Assembly: GCF_900110685.1 (NCBI RefSeq)
Contig: NZ_FOES01000011.1
Coordinates: 1 to 64,000, forward strand
Reading direction: 5' to 3'
From: Piscibacillus halophilus
Lineage (GTDB): Bacteria > Bacillota > Bacilli > Bacillales > Alkalibacillaceae
DNA length: 64,000 nt
Part shown: in pieces, positions 46,142 to 53,950 of the stretch
How positions within the stretch are numbered: the stretch's first letter is position 1
Layout: every line of letters begins with the position of its first letter
Notes under the pieces: model-generated
The model's database searches: none
The model's input: the letters and a program-made list of their open reading frames with translations, nothing else
What the model was told of the DNA's origin: nothing
Made by a program: the position numbers and the translations under genes

Positions 46142-46828
46142 CTAAGACGGAAACCCATTCCTACCTCTAATAAAAAGCCAGATAATTAATAACAGCTCAC
46201 CAATGAAAGTGTACACGGAAAGCTCAAAGCTATAAGATCCGAAGAGAATCAAGGCAAGTGAATCAATGAGGTATCCTAATCCAGCAATGATGATTAAGCC
46301 CCCTAAAAATTTCGGAAAATAAAGCGACTTAAAAACCAAGTATCCAAGAATTAATAAATGGATGCCAAAGATAATAAGACTAATATTCCATCCATTGTTA
46401 AACGCATTTATATATAACATAGCTTGATTATAGCGTTCCGTTAGTTCCCATCCCACTAAATATTCTGCATCCGACAAGATTTTTAACGCGTTATAATTCT
46501 GGAAAACCGCCACACCAAACATAGCAGCGTACACAATTCGAAAGCTTGCTGCTAGCAACGAAAGATTACGATGAAATGGTTCAAATACTATATAAAGCGA
46601 CCAGGCTACAATAACATCAAGAATCACGACTATGACAAGACTTACAATCGCTGCACGAAACAGTCCCTGAGAATCCATGATGTTTAGTGCCGTTTCTGCA
46701 GCATTGTCATAAACAACCAAACTCTGGAACACAAATAAATAAGCAAAGGGACCTAAAATTGCCATAATCAGCAAACTAATTCCTGCAACCTTGGCCGCCT
46801 TCTGCTGTGAGGCTTGTTCAAGTAGCAT
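46142..46828 (-). CDS. DUF4386 family membrane protein
   Basis: A 228-residue protein with six membrane segments has KAAKVAGISLLIMAILGPFAY at the start, RIVYAAMFGVAVFQNYNAL in the middle and FPKFLGGLIIIAGLGYLIDS near the end, all typical of DUF4386. The function is unknown. The ribosome binding site AGGAAGTG is good. The upstream gap (46829-47044) holds an inverted pair CTGTTCTT/AAGAACAG (46916-46961) of unknown role. Confidence 0.82.
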   Translation of the reverse strand: MLLEQASQQKAAKVAGISLLIMAILGPFAYLFVFQSLVVYDNAAETALNIMDSQGLFRAAIVSLVIVVILDVIVAWSLYIVFEPFHRNLSLLAASFRIVYAAMFGVAVFQNYNALKILSDAEYLVGWELTERYNQAMLYINAFNNGWNISLIIFGIHLLILGYLVFKSLYFPKFLGGLIIIAGLGYLIDSLALILFGSYSFELSVYTFIGELLLIIWLFIRGRNGFPS

Positions 46829-47044
46829 TTTTTCACTTCCTCATAATCTTTATTCCACTTATCCCGCAAAAGTCATTTTAATGTTTTAAAAAAGTAAAGT
46901 GTAAATTCCAAAAAAACTGTTCTTATAAGCTTATGATAAGGATTATTTAAAAAGAACAGCTAAACAATGAATCATTAATTTATTTACTCGTACTATCTTT
47001 AATTCATAAAATTAATTACTTCAGAATTGGTGACTATGACCTTC

Positions 47045-47440
47045 TTATGGAAGGTTAATCTGCCACGAAATACCGAATCGGTCATTAACCCATCCAAACT
47101 TTTGACTAAACCCGTAGTTATCTAATGGCATTAATACTTCTCCACCTTCACTTAGCTTTTCGAATAACTCATCTAGCTCTTCTTCTGTATCGCATGTTAA
47201 AAAGACTGAGAACGATGGTGTGAAAGAGAAATTATGTTTAATAAAACTGTCAAAACACATAAATTCCTGACCCTTTAGAGAAAAAGTTGCTTGAAATACC
47301 TTCCCTTCTTCCCCAGGACCTTCAGAGCCAAACCGAGAAATACTTGTTATTTCCGAATCCTCAATAAGTGACGTATAAAAATTCATCGCTTCTTCCGCAT
47401 TTCCATCTTGGAACATCAAAAAAGGTGTTACTTGTTTCAT
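47045..47440 (-). CDS. PhnB-like VOC protein
   Basis: It is a 131-residue VOC-fold protein starting MKQVTPFLMFQDGNAEEAMN at ATG 47440 (GGAGGG site). FGWVNDRFGISWQINLP at the end matches the PhnB/3-demethylubiquinone-methyltransferase-like group. The function is unknown. A longer frame upstream lacks a ribosome binding site. Confidence 0.83.
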   Translation of the reverse strand: MKQVTPFLMFQDGNAEEAMNFYTSLIEDSEITSISRFGSEGPGEEGKVFQATFSLKGQEFMCFDSFIKHNFSFTPSFSVFLTCDTEEELDELFEKLSEGGEVLMPLDNYGFSQKFGWVNDRFGISWQINLP

Positions 47441-47610
47441 CTTTGAATCACCCTCCGTATTTATACTTAAATTCATCATACCATTCAAATGACTTAATAT
47501 TCCATTTAATATGTCCATAGTTTCACTTCAAAAATCATTATGTAAAAGTTATGTAAATAGTTTACTAAGGTTATAGAGTCTATTGAAACTCTATTATACA
47601 ATCAAAATTA

Positions 47611-47660
47611 AAGGGAGGTTCTTTTAAAAATTGTGCACAATTTTTGTTAATAATGAAACT
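47611..47660 (+). promoter_or_regulatory. 20-bp palindrome and possible leader peptide upstream of the phosphatase gene
   Basis: AAAAATTGTGCACAATTTTT (47626-47645) is a perfect palindrome. It follows a ribosome-binding-like AAAGGGAGG (47611-47619), from which a very short frame could start at TTG or GTG inside the palindrome. The phosphatase's own site and TTG start follow 80 bases on. It could be an operator or a leader; no Pho box was recognised with confidence. Confidence 0.45.
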
Positions 47661-47708
47661 TCCTAATTGGCCAATGTTACATGATCAATCTCTAAGGGAG
47701 GAAATAGT

Positions 47709-49088
47709 TTGTTTAAAAGAACGTTTCTCAAAAAAATATTCACGGTAGTCGTAATAGGAGCCTTGGTAGGAACGATTTATTCTAGCTTCTCTTTAACAAA
47801 TGATAATGTAACAGCGGATCGTGGCGAAAACCGACAATCTAAGATTAAAAATATCATCTTTTTAATTGGTGATGGCATGGGGCCTGCTTATAATACAGCT
47901 TATCGTTATTTAAAAGATGACCCATCCACACCTTACATGGAAAATACAGCATTCGATGATTACTTTGTTGGAATGCAAAAAACTTATTCATGGGACAAAG
48001 AAGAAAGCATCACTGATTCAGCCGCTGCAGCGACATCATTATCTTCTGGTATTAAAACATATAATGGTGCTATTGCAGTGGATATGGAGACTCATGAAGT
48101 TCCAACAGCTCTTGAAATAGCCAAAGAACAAGGAAAATCTACTGGGCTTGTGTCCACATCACAAATCAACCATGCAACACCAGCTTCTTTTGGAGCTCAT
48201 GATGAATCCCGACACAACTATAATGAGATCGCAGACGATTATTTTGATGAAATGATCAATGGTGAACACAAAATCGATGTCTTATTAGGTGGCGGTACAG
48301 ATTATTTCGAACGAGATGACCGAAACTTAGCAGGAGAATTTAAACAAGATGGCTATAGTTATGTCACCACTAAAGAAGAACTTTTAAGCGATCAAAATAA
48401 CCAAGTACTCGGATTATTCGCTCCTGTTGGATTAGACTATGCCATTGATCGTCCTGAAAATCAACCTTCCTTAGAAGAAATGACCAATGCAGCTCTTGAG
48501 CGGCTAAGTCAGAATAAAGACGGATTCTTCCTCATGGTTGAAGGCAGTCAGATTGATTGGGCAGGACATGATAATGATATCGTCGCAGCGATGAGCGAGA
48601 TGAGAGACTTTGAAAAAGCTTTTGAAGTAGCTATTGAATATGCCAAAGAAGATCCACATACTCTTGTAGTCACAACCGCCGATCACTCCACGGGTGGATT
48701 AACTTTAGGAATTGATGGCGAATATCAATTCGACCCTACTCCTATCTCAGCAGCTAAACGCACCCCTGACTTCATGGCTGAAAAAATAGTTGAAGGACAA
48801 GACGTAGATCAAGTATTAAACGAATATATTGATTTTGACTTAAACTCAGATGAAGTCCAATCCGTACAAGAAGCAGCTGAAACAGAGGATGAAACTGAAA
48901 TCGATAACGCGATTGAAGAAATATTCAATAAAAGATCAGGCACTGGCTGGACAACCGGTGGCCATGATGGCGTCGATGTAAATATTTACGCTTATGGCCC
49001 ACAATCTGAACTATTCCACGGTCTCCATGATAATCACATGGTAGGTCAAATGATTATGGAGCTTATGAATCACAAGAAAATAAATTAA
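47709..49088 (+). CDS. Alkaline phosphatase (PhoA family)
   Basis: It is a 459-residue secreted phosphomonoesterase. An N-terminal signal/anchor (about 8-30) precedes LIGDGMGPA (metal ligand Asp55) and ITDSAAAATSLSSG with nucleophile Ser104. GSQIDWAGHDND and TTADHSTGGLTLG carry further ligands, and the final GGHDGVDVNIYAYG carries the last His. It belongs to the PhoA/PhoB branch of Bacillus. Translation starts at TTG 47709 with AAGGGAGG upstream. Confidence 0.92.
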   Translation: MFKRTFLKKIFTVVVIGALVGTIYSSFSLTNDNVTADRGENRQSKIKNIIFLIGDGMGPAYNTAYRYLKDDPSTPYMENTAFDDYFVGMQKTYSWDKEESITDSAAAATSLSSGIKTYNGAIAVDMETHEVPTALEIAKEQGKSTGLVSTSQINHATPASFGAHDESRHNYNEIADDYFDEMINGEHKIDVLLGGGTDYFERDDRNLAGEFKQDGYSYVTTKEELLSDQNNQVLGLFAPVGLDYAIDRPENQPSLEEMTNAALERLSQNKDGFFLMVEGSQIDWAGHDNDIVAAMSEMRDFEKAFEVAIEYAKEDPHTLVVTTADHSTGGLTLGIDGEYQFDPTPISAAKRTPDFMAEKIVEGQDVDQVLNEYIDFDLNSDEVQSVQEAAETEDETEIDNAIEEIFNKRSGTGWTTGGHDGVDVNIYAYGPQSELFHGLHDNHMVGQMIMELMNHKKIN

Positions 49089-49102
49089 TTCGTCATGAAC
49101 AC

Positions 49103-49147
49103 AAAACCACATCATGAATCGAAAGTGATTCTTGAGGTGGTTATTTA
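49103..49147 (+). terminator. Terminator after the phosphatase gene
   Basis: AACCACATCATGAATC pairs with GATTCTTGAGGTGGTT (two mismatches), then TATTTATT. Confidence 0.8.
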
Positions 49148-49224
49148 TTATGGTATTCTAGCCATCACAGCATGCCACGTACAATTTGCAACAGCTGTAG
49201 CAGAAATAATGTGGAACATCTGGA

Positions 49225-49524
49225 TTATTTCGATGAGGATGTCCCCTGATTTAGGGCTTCATTTCTCAACTCATCGATAAGTTGTTTTCCTTCTATTAAC
49301 GATAATCCAAATGTCTTTCGTGCTAATTTCACCGCTTTAGCCTCTTTACCCTCTCGAATTTTAACACGAATATCCTCATAAACAGGATGTTCAGGTAAAT
49401 CGACTTGTTGTTCAATACGCTTCTGTTGATTTGCGAGTGCTGTCACTTTACTTTCTAAGTGCATGACTCTTAAAAACATGGTAAAAAACATGCTTAATAG
49501 AAATAGAATAATACCCCATTCCAT
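49225..49524 (-). CDS. Membrane-anchored protein with ribosomal L7/L12 C-terminal-like domain
   Basis: It is a 99-residue protein. One N-terminal membrane helix (about 4-20) and a short coiled stretch (about 22-42) precede KIREGKEAKAVKLARKTFGL, SLIEGKQLIDELRNEA (about 54-90). This last part has the helix-turn pattern of the L7/L12 C-terminal domain (K..AIK..R..TGL.LKEAK..V). The function is unknown; similar stand-alone modules occur in Bacilli. It may be co-transcribed with the broken gene upstream (22-base gap). Confidence 0.7.
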   Translation of the reverse strand: MEWGIILFLLSMFFTMFLRVMHLESKVTALANQQKRIEQQVDLPEHPVYEDIRVKIREGKEAKAVKLARKTFGLSLIEGKQLIDELRNEALNQGTSSSK

Positions 49525-49546
49525 GTGAATCCTCCATCCCTGTTAT

Positions 49547-50802
49547 TTAATCAAAGTATTGTATTTTTCCATTAGTTGCATTAATGCCAATGTCACAGTC
49601 TAACTTTCCACAGAGTACATACTTCTTCAAGTTCGATTGATAAACGTAACGTGGCGTGAGGGTTATATAAGGTTTTAACAGGTTATAAGCTTCTTCTTGA
49701 CTGAGTTTCACATTTCCTATACGCTCGTACGAAGCAAACACATCTTGAAAAAACTTATTATCTATATAATTTATCACCTTTTGTTGTTCTGCGTTAATAA
49801 ATATGACCAACTTCCTAGGTATACCTAGTTGAAATGGATCGTTAACAAGATTTAAAGTCGCTAAGATAAAACCATTTTCACGGTGCAATGTTTTCAAAGA
49901 CCATCGACCTGAATCTTCATTATATAAATTACTTAAAAATTGACGTGTTAGTTTTATAGCCTCTAGCTTCTCTTCTTCTGTGATTGGTTTTGTATCTGGA
50001 CTCGGTTCTTTACTCCAAGCTTCTTCAACTGTAATGTCCTGTTTTACAAGTAACTCCTCTTCTCGATACGAAAATGGACTTAACGTATCCCAAGTTACGA
50101 TATAGTCTATTACCACACTAGCTGGATGAGCCTGTATGATTGATACAGTTTCCTTACCTTTATTCGTAATATAGACCTCTTCAAAACCGTAAATAGGTGT
50201 AATAGTCTCATGATTCATATCTGGGTAATCGAGCAACAGACATTGTTTATAAATTGTCTCCTCTAATTGGTCTATTTCCAACATAAAAGTATCTCTTTCG
50301 ATTAATTCCTTTAAAGGAAAAGGCTCAATGATGGAAAAAACAACAAACAGTTATCAGAGTTAAGCTTAACCTTTATTGAACCGACTGGAGATGTTATAAT
50401 CCCTTGCCAACACGAATAAAATAAATAATTACCAGGCTCTTCTTTTTCCAAACAAAATTGTTCACCATATGTAAGGCCCGTTTCATCTTCTATCCAAGAT
50501 ACAATCGTATCCAACCTTTGATCTGGAAACTGCACACCATCAGCATAAGTTGTTTCTTGAACAAAAACGGCTGAACACACTCGTTTCGTATGAATATTTA
50601 CTTCAATGACAGCCGTACCAGTTGGATTAGAACCATCTTCTGGTTCTTCTACACCAAACGGAAACCATTCTGTTGTTAATGTGTAATAAGTATTTTGAAA
50701 ACAATCCACTTGTCGATCTAAATGATGACGCTTCAATACGTATGATGTTAATCCAAATTTCTCATAAATTTCATCCACGATTCGTTGCAATCTATCATCC
50801 AT
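49547..50802 (-). pseudogene. YcdB/YcdC-like (PepSY-related) protein, split by a frameshift at about 50350
   Basis: The leftward frame 50802-50311 encodes VDEIYEKFGLTSYVLKRHHL and onward to GSIKVKLNSDN, then goes out of frame. The second frame, 50342-49547 (through FSIIEPFPLKELIERD and MLEIDQLEETIYKQC), continues it. Together they make about 418 residues. The alternation of YITN..GKETVS and ISAE/INTK-like modules recalls the YcdB/YcdC repeat domains found in spore formers. One base is missing near 50348-50352 (plus strand). It has no signal peptide. The family assignment is tentative; the split is clear. Confidence 0.7.
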
Positions 50803-51016
50803 TTTTATAACCTGCCTAACTATTAGTAAATTATATTATTCTTACGTTATAACTACCATTTAAGTTTCATAAGGTTTTAAGCATGATGCTCTTCTTATTT
50901 ACTAATCGTAACTATGTTAATATAAGAGAAAAGTTATTCAATCTACTTTCTATTTCGCTAGGGTATACTCTAAGTATAGATTCTCAACTTATAATGGACA
51001 TTTAGGAGGCTAGACC

Positions 51017-51481
51017 GTGAATCCCGAACGTGTAGAAGAATTAATCAAAAATATAGAAGAGATGAAGCATGACGTAGACGAAAAAACAGTCACTAAACTT
51101 GAATTGGACAAATACATACGAATCATCAAAAGGTTAGACTCATTTTCTACCAATTGTGAAGAATGCCAGAAGTATTTGGTTGAGTTGGAGAATCATTTTG
51201 AAAATATTTCATCTCAAGTTCATCAATTCACCAAAGAAGATTATAAAAATCACAATACAAAAACAAACCAGGTGACCTCGCATTTACAAAAAACACACCA
51301 TTTAACCTCTGAAAATTATTATATGACAATCTTTATGTCTGTTGGGATAAGTTTGGGAATCCCAATAGGTTTGCTCCTTTTTGACAATGTTGCACTCGGG
51401 ATGCCTATTGGAATGAGCATCGGTATAGCGATAGGAACAGGATTGGATGCAGATGCAAAGAAAAGAGGGAAAATCATCTAA
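51017..51481 (+). CDS. Coiled-coil/membrane protein of unknown function
   Basis: It is a 154-residue protein. The N-terminal two thirds is charged and helical (about 1-95, with a CEECQ pair at about 47-50). The C-terminal third has two short Gly-rich membrane helices (ISLGIPIGLLLFDNVALG, MPIGMSIGIAIGTGL). Translation starts at GTG 51017 with AGGAGG at 10 bases. The family is not recognised. Confidence 0.6.
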   Translation: MNPERVEELIKNIEEMKHDVDEKTVTKLELDKYIRIIKRLDSFSTNCEECQKYLVELENHFENISSQVHQFTKEDYKNHNTKTNQVTSHLQKTHHLTSENYYMTIFMSVGISLGIPIGLLLFDNVALGMPIGMSIGIAIGTGLDADAKKRGKII

Positions 51482-51728
51482 ATTCTAGAAGTATATTGAC
51501 GTTAATATTTTTTCAATTTACAATTAAATAAGACATTCGAAAGATTATTAATATTAACCTTTTCACATTAAGGACTTTAGTGTCCAGTTATTTTATAAGG
51601 TAACTTGATAAAAAAGTCCCTTTAGATGTTTTAGGTTAAGATTATGATTTGTCGGGTATACTTTATCTATCCTATTTTGATAAAGGGTAAAGTATATCTT
51701 TGTTTTGTTTAGGAGGAGAATAATACTT

Positions 51729-52103
51729 ATGGACCTTTCCAAAAAAACAAAAGGGTCATTAGAGGCCGAAATAAGCCAGAAGTTAACACAATGGGAAAAA
51801 GACTTCCTCGGGCGCGGACCAGTCTCCGTCAAAACTGATATTCTAAGAGATATGATTATTGTTACATTACAAGGTATTTTAACCCCCGCTGAATATAGAG
51901 TCTGTAAAACAACTGATGGGGCTATCTCTATCAAAAATACCCGTTCCAGTTTAGTTGAATCAGGTCGACAAGATCTCAGTCAATTAATAAAGGAACTAAC
52001 GGGTGAAGAAGTGACAACATTTCACACAGATATTAGTACAAAAAACGGCGAACGTCTAATTGTATTTAAATTATCAAGTGATTTACAAAAAAAATTAACC
52101 TAA
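51729..52103 (+). CDS. DUF2294 family protein (YbcI-like)
   Basis: It is a 124-residue soluble protein with the DUF2294 pattern (WEKDFLGRGPVSVKTDILRD, TFHTDISTKNGERLIVFKL). In Bacilli and other bacteria DUF2294 genes lie beside dabB/dabA, as here, so a role in the inorganic-carbon system is likely but undefined. The start ATG 51729 has AGGAGGAG 10 bases upstream; an earlier in-frame start overlaps that site. Confidence 0.86.
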   Translation: MDLSKKTKGSLEAEISQKLTQWEKDFLGRGPVSVKTDILRDMIIVTLQGILTPAEYRVCKTTDGAISIKNTRSSLVESGRQDLSQLIKELTGEEVTTFHTDISTKNGERLIVFKLSSDLQKKLT

Positions 52104-52408
52104 AAAAGTTTAAATGGTAAAATTGACATAAACTTATTTTTCTTTGACTTACATAAAAAAATCAAATAAAATTGATTTGACCTATATAAAGGGAGCTCTT
52201 CAAAAAACTTACTGAAAGTTAGTTGAAGTGAAACCGACAATTTCCAAAGTTCAATGATTTTAAATCATCATTGAAGTTTTGAAGTTGTCGGTTTTTTATT
52301 GTAAAAATATTCCAATTCACTTAAGCATGTAATGGACAAATAATATGTATGACTTTTTATAAAGATATTTAATGAAATATTTATATTACTTTGAGGGGAG
52401 AATACTTG
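52104..52408 (+). promoter_or_regulatory. Intergenic region upstream of dabB with long hairpin
   Basis: An inverted word, TCAAATAAAATTGATTTGA (about 52160-52178), precedes the GACCTATATAAAGGG stretch. A long terminator-like stem, AAACCGACAA...TTGTCGGTTT with inner TTCAATGA/TCATTGAA pairing and T run (52231-52298), follows. An AT-rich promoter-like stretch runs up to the GAGGGGAG site of dabB. The hairpin either ends the DUF2294 transcript or attenuates dabBA. A LysR-type operator is possible. Confidence 0.55.
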
Positions 52409-53950
52409 ATGTTAGTTTCACTCAGTTCGTTATCATTGTTAACATTATTTTTTATTATGCTTATAGCTTCTGGGCTAAGTGGACTATTGTATTTACACCC
52501 ACGAGTACCCTTGAGTTTTGTTCGCCTTCATATTGGGATCGTGACTTTACCGCCGTTGGTTTCCCTATTAGCTTTTGCTAATACGACTATTAATGGTATT
52601 AATGATCATATTGGACCTTGGCACTTGGATTCTTTAGCTTGGTTAATGGCTTTCTTTGTTCTTTCAATTGGATTAATCATTCAACGATTTTCTGTACGCT
52701 TTCTAATGGGAGATCGCTCTTATCGAAAGTATTTTTTGTTTTTTACATTCACGACATGTGTTGCTTCAGTGGCATGGTTAAGTAGTGATCTTCGCTTGAT
52801 AGTGACATTCTGGGGAGCAACTCTCATTGGTTTAACTTTCCTTATAAAAATAAACAATCAGTGGAAAGTCGCTAGTGAAGCAGCCAAGGTGACTGGTCGT
52901 TTACTCGCAGTAAGTTGGCTATCCTTATTAATTGCAGTAATTTGGCTTTTTCAAGTTACAGGCCAATGGCAATTATCATTAGCATTAACAAATGAAAATT
53001 TAGCCCAAATCCAAGGTTGGGAAAGTACAGGAATTAATTTATTAATTGTATTAGCCGTAATCATTCCTGCAGCCCAATTTCCTTTCCAAAGGTGGTTAAT
53101 TGAGTCTGTTGTTGCTCCGACTCCGGTTTCTGCTATTATGCACGCTGGGTTAGTCAATGTAGGCGGGATCATGCTTACTCGATTTTCGCCTCTCTTTAAT
53201 GGAGATATTGCATCGATTGCATTGCTTATTCTTTCCAGTATTTCTGTATTGATTGGATCAGGAATTAGTTTAGTCCAGGTTGACTATAAACGTCAGTTAG
53301 TCGGATCCACGATTGGACAGATGGGATTTATGCTCATTCAGTGTGCATTAGGTGCGTATATAGCCGCCATTATTCATCTTATTTTACACGGTTTATTCAA
53401 AGCTACCCTGTTTTTACAAGCTGGTTCAGCAGTCCGTCGTTTTGAAGCATCGAATCGTGTTAATGAAAATCTATCCTACTTATGGATCCTGGCAGGCCGG
53501 GCTTTAGGTTTAATAGTAGGGGTTGCTTTTTGGCTCATGGCTCCTGGAGAGGGGTATCAGTTGATTAGTGCGATCATCTTAGGTTGGTCGTTGTCCCTCT
53601 CTTGGACACAGCTTATTGCTTTTGGAGAAGGTAAAATTGGTAGAATTGCTGGTTTATTCATATTAGGAAGTGTTGCAGGCGTTTATTTCATCATTAGTCA
53701 CCTTTTTTATAACTGGTTAGACACCATCTTTTATGAAAGTGCTCAGCCTCCAATGTCAATTGTATTGATTGTCGTCAGTCTTTTAGTATTTGGTAGTGCT
53801 ATAGGTCCTTGGGTTGCTCGTAATCGTTCTTCAATTTCCTTCACTGTTCTTTATCTTTGGTTATTAAAGTTAGGTGAAGCAAAACCAAGGGCAGTAGACC
53901 CCCATCCTAACTACTTTATACAAAATTTGGAACAAGGAGGTAATAAGTGA
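52409..53950 (+). CDS. dabB: DabB, membrane subunit of the DAB inorganic carbon accumulation system
   Basis: It is a 513-residue protein of the NuoL/MrpA (proton-pumping antiporter) superfamily with about 14 membrane segments. Key blocks are VVAPTPVSAIMHAGLVNVGG (with the proton-path His) and GQMGFMLIQCALGAYIAAIIHLILHGLFKATLF. DabB couples cation gradient to CO2 hydration by DabA, so bicarbonate accumulates. The start is ATG 52409 with GAGGGGAG at 8 bases. The last base of its stop is the first of dabA's ATG. Confidence 0.92.
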   Translation: MLVSLSSLSLLTLFFIMLIASGLSGLLYLHPRVPLSFVRLHIGIVTLPPLVSLLAFANTTINGINDHIGPWHLDSLAWLMAFFVLSIGLIIQRFSVRFLMGDRSYRKYFLFFTFTTCVASVAWLSSDLRLIVTFWGATLIGLTFLIKINNQWKVASEAAKVTGRLLAVSWLSLLIAVIWLFQVTGQWQLSLALTNENLAQIQGWESTGINLLIVLAVIIPAAQFPFQRWLIESVVAPTPVSAIMHAGLVNVGGIMLTRFSPLFNGDIASIALLILSSISVLIGSGISLVQVDYKRQLVGSTIGQMGFMLIQCALGAYIAAIIHLILHGLFKATLFLQAGSAVRRFEASNRVNENLSYLWILAGRALGLIVGVAFWLMAPGEGYQLISAIILGWSLSLSWTQLIAFGEGKIGRIAGLFILGSVAGVYFIISHLFYNWLDTIFYESAQPPMSIVLIVVSLLVFGSAIGPWVARNRSSISFTVLYLWLLKLGEAKPRAVDPHPNYFIQNLEQGGNK

